A stretch of 64,000 bases of DNA from Myxococcales bacterium (lineage in GTDB: Bacteria > Myxococcota > Myxococcia > Myxococcales > JAJYLH01), in the NCBI GenBank assembly GCA_021787845.1, contig JAJYLH010000020.1:1-64000 (forward strand), read 5' to 3'. Position numbers and translations under genes: made by a program. How positions within the stretch are numbered: position 1 is the stretch's first letter; every line of letters begins with the position of its first letter. The notes beneath the pieces are model-generated. The model saw nothing but the letters and a program-made list of their open reading frames with translations. It made no database searches and had not been told where the DNA came from. Shown here in pieces: positions 1-8,460 of this stretch.

Positions 1-271
1 GCTGTGCCGAGCCCTCACGGCCCTTCGAGGGCCGGGCACGAGGGCGGTGGCAACGAGCGAGGTCCGTGGGCCCGGCCGCCTCAGGGCGAGCGGGAACGAC
101 AACCTGAGATGTCTGGATACCCAGCTCTAGAAAATGGGCGGCGGCTTCTAGAAAATGGGCGGTGGCCGGTTGGGCGGCTGCCTGCCTGGAGCGCCCCGGG
201 TGTCTCCGGCTGCGGGCGAACCTCCGCATCGACCAGGGGGCCGAGCGGCCCGAGGAGAGCGCCGGCCGGCT
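1..271. other. Non-coding leader with a short tandem repeat
   Basis: I see no gene here. The only structure is a 21-bp tandem duplication at 126-167, whose two copies both begin TCTAGAAAATGGGCGG. A related fragment (CTGAAAATGGGCG) appears near 4001, just after the UDG-like gene, so this may be the edge of a dispersed repeat. The stretch lies downstream of cysE. Confidence 0.4.
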
Positions 272-1186
272 TCAGATTCCCCCGCCCTGTTCCCATTTTT
301 GCTCGCGGGGCGAGGCCTGGGCGATGCGGCTACGCGGCAGGACGCTCTCGGTGAGCCAGACGTTGCCGCCGACCATCGAGCCCCGGCCGACCGTGATGCG
401 CCCGAGAATCGTCGCGCCGGCGTAGATGACCACGTCGTCCTCGACGATCGGATGCCGGTCGATGCCTTTTATCGGATGCCCCTCGCCGTCGAGGGGGAAG
501 CTCTTCGCGCCCAGCGTCACCCCCTGGTAGAGGCGCACGCCGTTGCCGATGATCGCCGTCTCGCCGATGACCACGCCGGTCCCGTGGTCGATGAAGAAGC
601 GCTCGCCGATGCGCGCGCCCGGGTGGATGTCGATGCCGGTCGTCGAATGCGCGTGCTCGGTGATCATCCGCGGAATCAGCGGCACCCCGAGCACGTGCAG
701 CTCGTGGGCGATGCGCTGGCCGCTGATGGCGTAGACGCCCGGGTAGCTGAAAATCGCCTCGTCCTTCAGGACCAGCGCCGGGTCGCCTTCGTACGCCGCC
801 TCGACGTCGCTCGCCACGAGCCGCCGCACCTCGGGAAGCCGCGCGAGGAACTTGCGCGCCACCTCGGTCGCGCGCGCGCCGCAGTGCGGGCAGCTCTCGG
901 CGGAATGCCGCTCGGCGAACGCGATGCCGCGCCGCACCTGCTCCTCGAGGTCGCGCAAGAGCCGGCCGAGCGTCGCCCCGACCGAGTAGTGCAGGCTCTC
1001 GCCGTGCAGATCGGGCGTGCCGAAATAGCCGGGAAAGAAGACCGCCCGCAGATCCTCCACCGCCGCCACCACCGCCGACTTGGACGGCAGCTCCACCCGC
1101 TCGGGGTGCGCCCGCGTCAGCTCCTCGGCCGCGGTGCAGAGGGATGCGACGACCGCTTCGAAGGACCCCGGCTCTCCGGCCGCCAT
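272..1186 (-). CDS. cysE: Serine O-acetyltransferase
   Basis: Acetylates L-serine with acetyl-CoA to give O-acetylserine, the substrate of the cysteine synthase encoded just upstream. The protein has 304 residues. An N-terminal alpha-helical region contains an unusual CPHCG pair. The C-terminal half is a left-handed beta-helix of hexapeptide repeats with the family signatures DIHPGARIGE, FIDHGTGVVIGET and LYQGVTLGAKSF. The length suits the long, soluble EpsC-like bacterial forms. The ATG lies one base after the cysK stop codon, so the two genes form a translationally close cysK-cysE operon. The C-terminus ends in a short polar tail instead of the common VV-rich tail. Family assignment is secure. 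Confidence 0.95.
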   Translation of the reverse strand: MAAGEPGSFEAVVASLCTAAEELTRAHPERVELPSKSAVVAAVEDLRAVFFPGYFGTPDLHGESLHYSVGATLGRLLRDLEEQVRRGIAFAERHSAESCPHCGARATEVARKFLARLPEVRRLVASDVEAAYEGDPALVLKDEAIFSYPGVYAISGQRIAHELHVLGVPLIPRMITEHAHSTTGIDIHPGARIGERFFIDHGTGVVIGETAIIGNGVRLYQGVTLGAKSFPLDGEGHPIKGIDRHPIVEDDVVIYAGATILGRITVGRGSMVGGNVWLTESVLPRSRIAQASPREQKWEQGGGI

Positions 1187-1187
1187 C

Positions 1188-2126
1188 CTAGACCCCCGTC
1201 CGCGGCTCGTCGAAGAGCCAGGTGCTCAGATACCGCTCGCCGCTGTCGGGCAGCACCACCACGATGAGCTTGCCCGCGCTCTGCGGCCGGTGCGCGACCT
1301 CGAGCGCCGCCCAGAGCGCCGCGCCCGCGGAGATGCCGGCGAGGATGCCCTCCTCTTTCGCCAGCCGCCGCGCGAGCTCGCCCGCCTCTTCGTGCCCGAC
1401 GCGAATCACCTCGTCGACCAGCTCCATCCGCAGGACCTTCGGGACGAACCCGGCGCCGATGCCTTGAATCTTGTGGGGGCCGGGCTTGCCGCCGGAGAGC
1501 ACCGGCGAGTCGGTCGGCTCGACCGCGATGGCGCGAAGGCCGGGGCGGCGCTCCTTCAGGGCTTGCGCGCAGCCGGTGAGCGTGCCGCCGGTCCCGACCC
1601 CGGCGACGATGGCGTCCACCTGCCCGTCGGTGTCCGCCCAGATCTCTTCCGCGGTCGTGCGCCGGTGGATGTCGGGGTTCGCCGGGTTCTCGAACTGCTG
1701 GAGGATGAGGTAGCGCGGGTCGGAGTCGGCGAGCTCCTGCGCCCGGCGGATCGCGCCGGGGATGCCTTCGGCGCCGGGCGTCAGAATCAGCTTCGCCCCG
1801 AGCGCCGCGAGGAGCTTGCGCCGCTCCAGGCTCATCGTGTCGGGCATCGTCAGGACCAGCGGATAGCCGCGGGAGGCGGCGACGAACGCGAGGGCGATGC
1901 CGGTGTTGCCGCTGGTCGGCTCCACGAGCACCCGGCCGGCCGTGAGCAGGCCCGCCTCTTCCGCCGCCTCGATCATCGAGAGCCCGATGCGGTCCTTGAC
2001 GCTCGAGAGCGGGTTGAACGACTCCAGCTTGGCGACGACCCGCGCCTTCGTCCCCGCGCCGACGCGCTTCAAGTCGACGAGCGGCGTGCGCCCGATGAGC
2101 TGCGTGATGTCCTTCGCGATTCGCAA
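1188..2126 (-). CDS. cysK: Cysteine synthase A (O-acetylserine sulfhydrylase)
   Basis: PLP-dependent enzyme that turns O-acetylserine plus sulfide into L-cysteine. Visible motifs in order are [10 protein letters not shown] at the N-terminus, the PLP lysine in NPLSSVKDR, the substrate loop [13 protein letters not shown], the PLP-phosphate loop [10 protein letters not shown] and GISAGAALW near the C-terminus. I chose the TTG at 2126 because GGAGG sits just upstream and the family N-terminus ([11 protein letters not shown]) begins directly after it. The frame stays open to 2282, but that extension shows no family similarity. This gives 312 residues, normal for CysK. It is the first gene of a two-gene operon with cysE. 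Confidence 0.94.
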   Translation of the reverse strand: MRIAKDITQLIGRTPLVDLKRVGAGTKARVVAKLESFNPLSSVKDRIGLSMIEAAEEAGLLTAGRVLVEPTSGNTGIALAFVAASRGYPLVLTMPDTMSLERRKLLAALGAKLILTPGAEGIPGAIRRAQELADSDPRYLILQQFENPANPDIHRRTTAEEIWADTDGQVDAIVAGVGTGGTLTGCAQALKERRPGLRAIAVEPTDSPVLSGGKPGPHKIQGIGAGFVPKVLRMELVDEVIRVGHEEAGELARRLAKEEGILAGISAGAALWAALEVAHRPQSAGKLIVVVLPDSGERYLSTWLFDEPRTGV

Positions 2127-2319
2127 GGGTGCCTCCGAAAAGCCGGCGGGAGCATAACGCCCCCGCTGGCGCCCGCCAACTCGTCGGATGGGTGCGGCGA
2201 AAGCGATCATCACCACGCTCGCCGATGGGCTCCGCTCCGCTCCACCCATCCTACGGTTTCGGTCGCTGGCGAGACCCATCATCGACGCGCTCAGACTCTC
2301 GACGCGATGCGGCGGGACT

Positions 2320-2414
2320 TCGTGGCATGGGCGTCCTCACCCATGAAAGCCCAGCCGCACCAACAGGCATTGCAGGTACCCGCGCATCCACGGGCGACGA
2401 CGCCCGTGCCACGA
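2320..2414. repeat. Palindromic dispersed repeat, GTGGCACGGGCG family, copy 1
   Basis: The left arm TCGTGGCATGGGCGTCC (2320-2336) pairs with the right arm GACGCCCGTGCCACGA (2399-2414). The inner left arm is followed by CTCACCCATGAAAGCCC, which makes a second, shorter hairpin. The same architecture recurs at 17495-17589, 24148-24252 and 36608-36679, and inside the two 146-bp elements. All copies are intergenic. Confidence 0.75.
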
Positions 2415-2507
2415 CCTCGACCATTGGCAGCCGAGGCTGGGTTGCGGGCGCCGGCCTGTGCATGTCACGTCCGGCTGATGCGGCATGGACGCGACCAGGC
2501 GCCGTGA
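2377..2507 (+). repeat. Left flanking direct repeat of the island (collapsed exchanger-locus copy)
   Basis: Bases 2377-2477 match 12411-12512 at roughly 95 percent (by eye: about four substitutions and one single-base indel). From 2478 to about 2507 the sequence instead resembles the 3' end of the cation-exchanger gene (13844-13875, about 80 percent by eye). The switch falls on the hexamer CGGCTG, which is present at 2472, 12507 and 13838. It therefore reads as a second copy of the exchanger locus with the gene body deleted between two CGGCTG motifs. Confidence 0.7.
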
Positions 2508-2661
2508 GCACGGCGGCCCTCGCTGAGTGCGCGTTTGGTCCGCTGGGGGAGCAGCACCGCTGGGAGCGGATGCCTCGGCCGCGACGCAGGCGTTACCTCC
2601 GTCCGAGCCGGCAGCTGATAGGTTCCCTCGCTTGTGGTATGACCCTCTCGGGAGCCGTCCG

Positions 2662-3129
2662 ATGTCGCCGCCATCAGGAAGCAGGAGCACACCCGAGAAC
2701 AAGGCCCGCGAAAAGATCGACGCGCTCCTCGCGCAGTCGGGCTGGACGGTGCAGGACCGGGACGCGATGAACCTGACCGTTCCAGCGGTGGCGGTCCGGG
2801 AGTTCAAGCTCGAAAGGGGGCACGGGTTCGCGGACTACCTGCTCTTTCTCGACGGTCAGGCGGTGGGCGTCTGCGAGGCGAAGCCCGCGGGCGTGCCTGT
2901 CCGGAACGTCGAGGTGCAGGCGCTGAAGTACGTCGACGGCCTGCCCGCCACGCTCGATGCGCCGCACAAGCCGCTCCCCTTCGCCTACGTCTCGACCGGC
3001 GAGGAGACGGCGTTCATCAACCATCTCGATCCGCTGCCCCGCACGCGGGAGGTCTTCACCTTCCATCGGCCGGAGACCCTGCGCGAGTACTTCGACGCCC
3101 ACCTGCTCGGGCTCAGGAGGCAGTGGTGA
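2662..3129 (+). CDS. Free-standing HsdR N-terminal (type I restriction) nuclease domain
   Basis: This 155-residue protein corresponds only to the N-terminal HSDR_N region of type I restriction subunits, which are normally about 800-1,100 residues. The PD-(D/E)xK nuclease motifs are intact: D58 in GFADYLLF and E72-x-K74 in VCEAKPAG, followed by a glutamine (Q86) as in HsdR. No helicase motor follows. The ATG at 2662 has GGAG upstream; the frame is open further upstream without family similarity. Its stop codon overlaps the start of the next gene in TGATG, with AGGAGG just ahead, so the truncated form seems to be translated and coupled. It may be a decay product of hsdR or a domesticated small nuclease. 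A relic of the hsdR 3' end lies at 4237-4338. Confidence 0.72.
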   Translation: MSPPSGSRSTPENKAREKIDALLAQSGWTVQDRDAMNLTVPAVAVREFKLERGHGFADYLLFLDGQAVGVCEAKPAGVPVRNVEVQALKYVDGLPATLDAPHKPLPFAYVSTGEETAFINHLDPLPRTREVFTFHRPETLREYFDAHLLGLRRQW

Positions 3130-3962
3130 TGACGATCACCTGCGACCGACGGGCGAGTCACCAACGACGACGGGCGCTCGACGACTACTTTACCGCCAAC
3201 GTTCTAGCCGGTGGCTTTGTCTGTGCGCACAAGTCGGAGTGCAAGAGGTCGCACCCGGGAACCTTCCTCGAAGGCCAATTGCACCACGTTGGCCAGTTCT
3301 ACGACCTTCTCCTGGACCGGTCGCCTCTTCGCGTCGTCATCGTCGGACAGGAGTATGGACACGGGCCGGCCCAGGTCGACTCGCATCATCGGCATGCAAT
3401 GATCATGGATTCCGGCACTCAATGCCGGTTCGAGGCCGAACCCGGCCACAAAGGTCGGAACCCCCACATGCGCGGAACCACGAGCGCACTTCGCCTGCTC
3501 TTCGGGATTCCGCTGGGCTCAGACTACGAGTCGGAATCCGTGCCGATCGATGGAGAGCGGGTCCACCTTTTCGACGCGTTCGCTCTCGTCAACTACTTGC
3601 TGTGTTCCGCCGTCGCCGAGGACAGCAGGAGCCGCGGCTTGGCGACCCCGACGATGAAGAAGAGCTGCCGGCATCATTTTCGAGAGGCGCTTCGCATTCT
3701 CGAGCCGACGGTCGTCGTTGTGCAGGGCAAGAACTTTTGGCCGTGGGTCCAGGACGCTTTCGATTCCGTGAACCGCATCCACCGGTCGCATCCGGTGCAC
3801 GCCGCCCGACTCGGGTCGATGCAGGCCCTCGTGGCCTCCTTCACGCATCCGAGCGCAAGGTATCCGTCCAACTGGGGCATGAACGATCGGACGCCGTATC
3901 TTCTCGAGGTGGTTGCACCGTCGCTCGCCTGGATTCGCAATCGTATCCTGAGGAGGCGATGA
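3129..3962 (+). CDS. Uracil-DNA glycosylase superfamily-like protein
   Basis: A 277-residue protein with a pattern typical of the UDG fold. VVIVGQEYGHGP at residues 69-80 resembles the GQDPYH water-activating loop. A central strand LEPTVVVVQGK lies near residue 195. THPSAR near residue 240 resembles the HPSPLS leucine-loop motif. The aspartate of the classical first motif is replaced by glutamate (GQE), so activity on uracil cannot be assumed. The ATG at 3129 overlaps the stop of the HsdR-domain gene and has AGGAGG eight bases upstream; two GTG codons just before it are alternatives. Cysteines at residues 32 and 38 are unexplained. By context it is part of the restriction island. Fold assignment is moderate and substrate unknown. 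Confidence 0.6.
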   Translation: MTITCDRRASHQRRRALDDYFTANVLAGGFVCAHKSECKRSHPGTFLEGQLHHVGQFYDLLLDRSPLRVVIVGQEYGHGPAQVDSHHRHAMIMDSGTQCRFEAEPGHKGRNPHMRGTTSALRLLFGIPLGSDYESESVPIDGERVHLFDAFALVNYLLCSAVAEDSRSRGLATPTMKKSCRHHFREALRILEPTVVVVQGKNFWPWVQDAFDSVNRIHRSHPVHAARLGSMQALVASFTHPSARYPSNWGMNDRTPYLLEVVAPSLAWIRNRILRRR

Positions 3963-4236
3963 AGCATGGACTCTCCAGCATCGTGTCCGGACTGCTCTTC
4001 TGAAAATGGGCGTCCAAGTGCGCGAAGACCCCGCCCGCTTTTCATGCCTCGTGGCGGGCGAAGGGCCATGCGGTCTTGTCCGGATCGCGCAAACACGCCG
4101 CCTTCGAAGCGGCCGGCCGATGGCTGAATCGTGTGGGCGGAGGCAGCGCCTCGCGGCTGCCGGCCACGAGCCTGGCGGCCATCGGCTGCCGCTCCAGGTG
4201 TGGCTTCGCTTGCGTCAACCGGCTAAGCAACCGTGT

Positions 4237-4338
4237 CCGGTTTTCGAGTTGAACGGCGGGCTCGCCAAGGCGAACAAGGTGTTCGGGCAGGGGCTTCGCG
4301 AGATCGTCCGCGAGTTGAACGAGGCGCTGGCGGCATGA
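4237..4338 (+). pseudogene. Relic of the hsdR 3' end
   Basis: The frame ending at 4338 reads a segment typical of the extreme C-terminus of type I HsdR proteins: a hydrophobic start, then GGLAKANKVFGQGL, then REIVRELNEALAA and stop. The 270 bases between the UDG-like gene and this segment have no recognisable coding content. Together with the N-terminal domain at 2662-3129, this suggests that hsdR once spanned the site and its middle was replaced by the UDG-like gene. This is an inference from motif resemblance only. Confidence 0.55.
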
Positions 4339-4340
4339 GG
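4303..4340 (+). repeat. 38-bp direct repeat of the hsdR 3' terminus, copy 1
   Basis: ATCGTCCGCGAGTTGAACGA and the following bases through TGAGG recur at 5423-5460 with one substitution (T4315 against C5435). Both copies encode IVRELNEALAA-stop. The offset is exactly 1,120 bp and the two genes between form one cassette. Confidence 0.85.
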
Positions 4341-4423
4341 GCGGGTCGCCACTCTCCGTCTTTGCCGGCCGCCGCCACTTGTGCGACGTTGAGAGGCGGC
4401 TCGTCCACGAGCCGAGGTGGACC

Positions 4424-4945
4424 GTGACCCGAGACGAGATCGTCGCTGCGCTCCAGGAGCTCGACACGGAGCTATCGCGCACCGGCGAGCGGGCGACCGT
4501 TCTCGTCGCGGGGGGCGTTGTCCTGGCGCTCGGATTCCAGAGCCGCGAGTCCACTCGCGACATCGACGCGGTTGAGGTCACCTCTTCGGACGCGCGAAGA
4601 TTCGAGGCCGACGTGCAAATCGTCGCCGCCCGCCGGGGCCTGCCCTCCGATTGGATCAACACCCGGGCCGCCGCCTTCGCCGTCGGTCGCTCCGAGGGCC
4701 AGCCGCTCTACTCCGGGGCGGCGCTCGAGCTGCGCTCGGTGTCGTCCGAGCAGCTTCTCGCCATGAAGCTCTCCGCCATGAGAGACGACGTCGACTGGGC
4801 GGACGCCGGCGTCGCCCTGAGGGCGCTCTCCGGCTCGCGCGAAGAGATCTGGGCGCGCGTCGAGCCCTATCTTCTCCCCGGGCAGGAGCGCTGGAGGCGG
4901 CAGCTCTTCGACGGGTTGTGGGAGGAGCTTGATGCAGATCGTTGA
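4424..4945 (+). CDS. Nucleotidyltransferase-fold protein (DUF6036/AbiEii-like)
   Basis: A 173-residue protein with the minimal nucleotidyltransferase signature: VAGGVVLALGF followed by STRDIDAVE, where the DID carries the metal-binding aspartates. Later comes SSEQLLAMKLSAMR...DDVDWADA, as in DUF6036 and AbiEii-type proteins that act as the enzymatic half of toxin-antitoxin pairs. I chose GTG 4424 because AGGTGG lies just upstream. The gene overlaps the next one by 14 bases. The pair sits between two copies of the hsdR 3' end. Family-level function is supported; substrate and toxicity are inferred only from known relatives. Confidence 0.7.
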   Translation: MTRDEIVAALQELDTELSRTGERATVLVAGGVVLALGFQSRESTRDIDAVEVTSSDARRFEADVQIVAARRGLPSDWINTRAAAFAVGRSEGQPLYSGAALELRSVSSEQLLAMKLSAMRDDVDWADAGVALRALSGSREEIWARVEPYLLPGQERWRRQLFDGLWEELDADR

Positions 4946-5285
4946 CCTCGCCCGTGCGGTCCGCCGGCGCGACTTCCTCGCCGCCCGGGAATGGGTGAAG
5001 GAGGCTCGCCGGCAGCACGAGGACCCGGCGGCCTTCGCCCGTCCGGCGACCGCGGACCGGGAGGAGCTCGCGCTCGCCGCGGCTCTCGCCGAGCTCCTCG
5101 CCGAACGAGCCGGCCGCCCGCCACCCGCCTGGTCCGCGGAGGCGGGCCCGCTGGCCGAACCCGTCTGGCTCTCCGAGGCGGCGCGCCGCCATCCGACGCT
5201 CGCCGCGCACCTCCAGGAGGCCTCGCCGGAGCCCTTCCGCCGCCGCCGCATCTTCGCCTTCCCAGACTTCCTCCGAGTGGCGTGA
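4932..5285 (+). CDS. Partner of the nucleotidyltransferase, family not recognised
   Basis: A 117-residue, arginine- and alanine-rich protein starting at ATG 4932 with GGAGGAG upstream, inside the 3' end of the preceding gene, so translation is probably coupled. The N-terminal half is a helical region (AREWVKEARRQ). The C-terminal third reads WLSEAARRHPTLAAHL, then PEPFRRRRIFAFPDFLRVA; an ending of this kind seems typical of small proteins encoded next to DUF6036 nucleotidyltransferases. No helix-turn-helix or catalytic motif is evident. The obvious hypothesis is a neutralising or accessory subunit of a two-gene module. Confidence 0.55.
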   Translation: MQIVDLARAVRRRDFLAAREWVKEARRQHEDPAAFARPATADREELALAAALAELLAERAGRPPPAWSAEAGPLAEPVWLSEAARRHPTLAAHLQEASPEPFRRRRIFAFPDFLRVA

Positions 5286-5422
5286 GCCGCATGGCGCGGG
5301 TGGCGCGTGCCTCCAGACGCTCTGGCGTGACGACGGGACCTCGAGGGGCCTCGAGTCCGAGGGGCCTCGAACGGGAGGCTCTTCACCGAGGTCGTCAGCC
5401 CCGTGCGCTTCGCGCTCGAGAT

Positions 5423-5460
5423 ATCGTCCGCGAGCTGAACGAGGCGCTGGCGGCATGAGG
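5423..5460 (+). repeat. 38-bp direct repeat of the hsdR 3' terminus, copy 2
   Basis: Matches 4303-4340 with one mismatch and again ends in a TGA stop followed by GG. Upstream of the repeat (5286-5422) there is no recognisable hsdR sequence, only GGGGCCTCGA-type short repeats. So only the final dozen codons were duplicated, not a whole gene. Confidence 0.85.
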
Positions 5461-5563
5461 CGATTCGGTCTACGCTTGCATGGCGCGAAGCACGGTGTCC
5501 GGGAGGACCCTCTTTCCCGTCGCCTGCTCTTCACCGTGTCTCGCGTGCGACGAGGAGGTCTGG

Positions 5564-6745
5564 ATGCCCAAGCACCCCGTGATGCGGGTCGAGAACTTCG
5601 CTCAGATAGCCGACGCCAACATCGAGTTCGGTGACCTCACGATCCTCGTCGGGCCGCAGGCCTCCGGGAAGAGTCTGCTGCTCCAGCTCTGGAAGCTCGC
5701 CCTGGACCGGACCGAAATCGTGCCTGCCCTGCGTGAGGCCGGCGACGATGTCTCGACGCGCGACGCGCTGCTGGAGTCCGTCTTCGGCCAAGGCACCTCG
5801 TCCGCCTGGACCGATGCGACCTCGGTCGTGGCCAACGGCGAAGAGCTCGCTCCCGGTCGCCTCGGCAAGTGGATCCGCAAGGCGACCGAAGCGAAAGTCT
5901 TTTACATCCCCGCTCATCGCGGGCTCCTCCTCCTCGAAGGCTGGGCGCAGCCCTTCGGTCGGATGAGCGCGAACGTCCCCGTCGTCGCGCGCCTCTTCAG
6001 CCAAGCGCTCAACGAACGTTTCCAGAAGGTCGGGGCGGGCAAGCTGTCGCCGGGGGACCGCGACCTCAAGAAGGACTACCGGGAAGCCATCGATGCGGCG
6101 CTCTTCCATGGCGGCACCGTCGGGCTCGTCAAGCGCGAGGGGACGTCCAACTTCCGGCTGTCGCTCCAGTTCGGCAAGGCCGACCTTCCCTACATGGCCT
6201 GGACGGCCGGCCAGCGCGAGTTCACGCCGATGCTGTTCGCGCTGATGCGCCTCCTGCCTCCCCGCGCCGCGCGCAAGGTCGCGGGTGTCGACTGGATCGT
6301 CATCGAAGAGCCCGAGATGGGGCTTCACCCGCAGGCCATCAACGTCGTGCTGATGCTGGTGCTCGAAGCGCTCTCGCGTGGATATCGCGTCGTCCTTTCG
6401 ACGCACTCCCCACTCGTCGCCGATTTCGCCTGGTCCCTGCGTCGCTTCCGGAAGCTGAAGGCCGACCCGAGGCTCCTCCTCGACGAGCTCGGCCTTCCAC
6501 ACAACGCGCAGACGCTGCCGGTCGCGCAGCACGCGCTGGAGAAAGAGGTGCGCGTCTTCGCCCTCAACGTGGACGAGCACGATTACCGCGTGCGCTCGCA
6601 GGACATCTCCGAGCTGGATCCCTCCTCCGAGGACGAGGTCGAGAGCGGCTGGGGCGGACTGACCTCCTTCAGCAACCGAATCGGCAACTCCGTCGCGCGG
6701 GCCGTCAACGAGGCGGGGGAGTGCCATGTCCGACCCGCGTGCTAG
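5564..6745 (+). CDS. AAA family ATPase, OLD/RecF-like
   Basis: A 393-residue ABC-class ATPase. The N-terminus is the RecF/OLD-type pattern (RVENFAQIADANIEFGDLTILVGP) with Walker A GPQASGKS at residues 30-37. Walker B is DWIVIEEPEMGLHP from residue 243, followed by LSTHSPLVAD, which carries the switch histidine. There is no C-terminal TOPRIM domain, unlike full OLD nucleases, so any nuclease activity must come from a partner. I chose ATG 5564 because GAGGAGG is upstream. It is followed 48 bp later by tcmP on the same strand, suggesting an operon. Proteins of this type recur in anti-phage systems; that role here is inferred. Confidence 0.8.
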   Translation: MPKHPVMRVENFAQIADANIEFGDLTILVGPQASGKSLLLQLWKLALDRTEIVPALREAGDDVSTRDALLESVFGQGTSSAWTDATSVVANGEELAPGRLGKWIRKATEAKVFYIPAHRGLLLLEGWAQPFGRMSANVPVVARLFSQALNERFQKVGAGKLSPGDRDLKKDYREAIDAALFHGGTVGLVKREGTSNFRLSLQFGKADLPYMAWTAGQREFTPMLFALMRLLPPRAARKVAGVDWIVIEEPEMGLHPQAINVVLMLVLEALSRGYRVVLSTHSPLVADFAWSLRRFRKLKADPRLLLDELGLPHNAQTLPVAQHALEKEVRVFALNVDEHDYRVRSQDISELDPSSEDEVESGWGGLTSFSNRIGNSVARAVNEAGECHVRPAC

Positions 6746-6793
6746 GGTGCGCTTGAGCTGTGGTCGCACGAGGCCCGGCGTCGGAGTGAAGGC

Positions 6794-7702
6794 ATGGCGA
6801 GGTCAAGGGGCAGCGGGTCGCACGGGCGGGCGCACCGGTTCGGGGGCGACTGGACGACCGCGAAACTGGAAATCGTGGGCGACTACCTGCGCGCCTACAC
6901 GAAGGCGCTCCAGCGCCAACCGTTTCGGACGGCTTACATCGACGCATTCGCGGGCACGGGCTATCGGACTCTTGCTGACGACGGGAGCACGACCGGCCTG
7001 CTGTTTCCCGACCTGAGTGCGGCAGGCCCGCAGGCCCTGCTCGACGGCTCCGCGAGCATCGCACTCAAGACCGAGCCGCGGTTCGACAAGTACATCTTCG
7101 TTGAACGTAGCGCGGAGCGGTGTCGGGAGCTGGAGCATCTGAAGCTCGAGTTCCCCGATCGAGCGGACGACATCAACATTCGCCCGGGCGATGCGAACGA
7201 GATTATCCGCTCGCTGTGCGAAAAGGACTGGTCCTCGCGTCGCGCCGTGCTGTTCCTCGACCCGTACGGCATGCAGGTCGAGTGGCAGACCGTCGAGGCC
7301 ATCGCGAAGACCCAAGGCATCGACCTATGGATTCTCTTCCCGCTTGGAATCGGCGTGAACCGGCTCCTAACGAGGTCGGGCGAGATTCCCGATCCATGGC
7401 GCAAGCGGTTGGATCTATTCCTCGGGACCGGCGATTGGTTTGACGCCTTCTACCGGGTCGAACACGTCGACACGCTCTTCGGTCAGCAGGAGCTGCGCGT
7501 GGTGAAGGCGAGCACGGCGACCATCGGGCGGTACTTCAACGAGCGCCTCGCCAGCATCTTCGCTGGGGTCGCGCCCGAGCCGAAGGTCCTCGTGAACTCA
7601 ACGGGCTGTCCCTTGTACCTTCTCTGCTTCGCGGTCGGAAACGAGAAGGGCGCGCCGATTGCCCTTCGCATCGCCAACCACCTTCTCAAGGTAGTGGACT
7701 GA
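6794..7702 (+). CDS. tcmP: Three-Cys-motif partner protein TcmP
   Basis: A 302-residue protein of the family that occurs beside Gp37/Gp68 (DUF5131) proteins, as here. The fold resembles a Rossmann methyltransferase: YIDAFAGTG looks like the SAM-binding motif I, YIFVERS like the motif II acidic end, and [12 protein letters not shown] like the catalytic DPxY loop. [13 protein letters not shown] is also characteristic. Its stop overlaps the ATG of the DUF5131 gene (TGATG), so the two are translated together. The biochemical role of the family is not established; nucleic-acid or nucleoside modification is a reasonable guess from the two folds. Confidence 0.8.
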   Translation: MARSRGSGSHGRAHRFGGDWTTAKLEIVGDYLRAYTKALQRQPFRTAYIDAFAGTGYRTLADDGSTTGLLFPDLSAAGPQALLDGSASIALKTEPRFDKYIFVERSAERCRELEHLKLEFPDRADDINIRPGDANEIIRSLCEKDWSSRRAVLFLDPYGMQVEWQTVEAIAKTQGIDLWILFPLGIGVNRLLTRSGEIPDPWRKRLDLFLGTGDWFDAFYRVEHVDTLFGQQELRVVKASTATIGRYFNERLASIFAGVAPEPKVLVNSTGCPLYLLCFAVGNEKGAPIALRIANHLLKVVD

Positions 7703-8460
7703 TGGCTCAGGGCTCTGCCATCGAGTGGACGCAGTCGACGTGGAACCCGGTGACGGGCTGCACGAAGCTCAGTCCCGGATGCAAGCACTGCTACGCGGAG
7801 CGGATGGCCGAGCGGCTTCGAGCGATGGGCCAGCCGAACTACCGCAATGGGTTCGAGCTGACGTTGCAGCCGCAGATGCTGGAGCTTCCGCTGTCGTGGA
7901 AGAAGCCGCAGACGATCTTCGTCAACTCGATGAGTGATCTGTTTCACGAGGAGGTTCCGGCCGACTACATCCGGGACGTGTTCGACGTGATGCGGCGGGC
8001 GCACTGGCATCGGTTCCAGGTACTGACGAAGCGGTCGGAACGGCTGGCCGAGCTCGGCTCGACCCTCGACTGGCCGGAGAACGTCTGGATGGGGGTCAGC
8101 GCGGAGAGCGGCCGGTACGTCCATCGCATCGAGCACCTGCGCGATACGCCCGCCCGCGTCCGGTTCCTCTCGCTCGAACCTCTGCTCGGACCGCTGCCGA
8201 ACCTCGACCTGCGGGGCATCCATTGGGTCATCGTCGGCGGCGAGTCGGGGCCGCGCGCCCGGCCGATGCGCCCAGAGTGGGTGGTCGACATCCGGGACCA
8301 GTGCCGGTCGGCCGGCGTGTCGTTCTTCTTCAAGCAGTGGGGAGGGCTCAACAAGAAGCGCGCCGGGCGGCTCCTCGATGGCCGCACCTGGGACGAGCTA
8401 CCGGTGGCGAAGGTGGCCGCTCACAGCGGCGGCGATCGGAAGGGGACGTTGGCGACATGA
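7702..8460 (+). CDS. DUF5131 / phage Gp37-Gp68 family three-Cys-motif protein
   Basis: A 252-residue protein whose N-terminus holds the namesake cysteines: [19 protein letters not shown], a C-x6-C-x2-C cluster suggestive of a radical-SAM-type iron-sulfur site. Family landmarks follow: [51 protein letters not shown] and FFFKQWGG. The length is typical. The start overlaps the tcmP stop and the stop overlaps the hsdS start (ATGA), so it is physically wired into the restriction-modification operon. The family is found in phages and mobile islands; its reaction is unknown. Confidence 0.85.
   Translation: MAQGSAIEWTQSTWNPVTGCTKLSPGCKHCYAERMAERLRAMGQPNYRNGFELTLQPQMLELPLSWKKPQTIFVNSMSDLFHEEVPADYIRDVFDVMRRAHWHRFQVLTKRSERLAELGSTLDWPENVWMGVSAESGRYVHRIEHLRDTPARVRFLSLEPLLGPLPNLDLRGIHWVIVGGESGPRARPMRPEWVVDIRDQCRSAGVSFFFKQWGGLNKKRAGRLLDGRTWDELPVAKVAAHSGGDRKGTLAT

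Larger units (their letters stand above)
2127..2661. other. Intergenic region at the left edge of the restriction island
   Basis: No gene is recognised. The first 150 bases are the cysK leader. From 2320 it holds a palindromic dispersed repeat (2320-2414). Overlapping this is a direct repeat (2377-2507) shared with the right side of the island; both are listed separately. About 150 bases remain before the HsdR-domain gene, containing nothing I can identify. Confidence 0.5.

Noticed and set aside
4006-4338. A 110-residue gene ending at the hsdR 3' relic
   Set aside because: Only the last 34 residues resemble anything (the HsdR C-terminus). The upstream part is compositionally random, so it is annotated as a relic and not as a gene.
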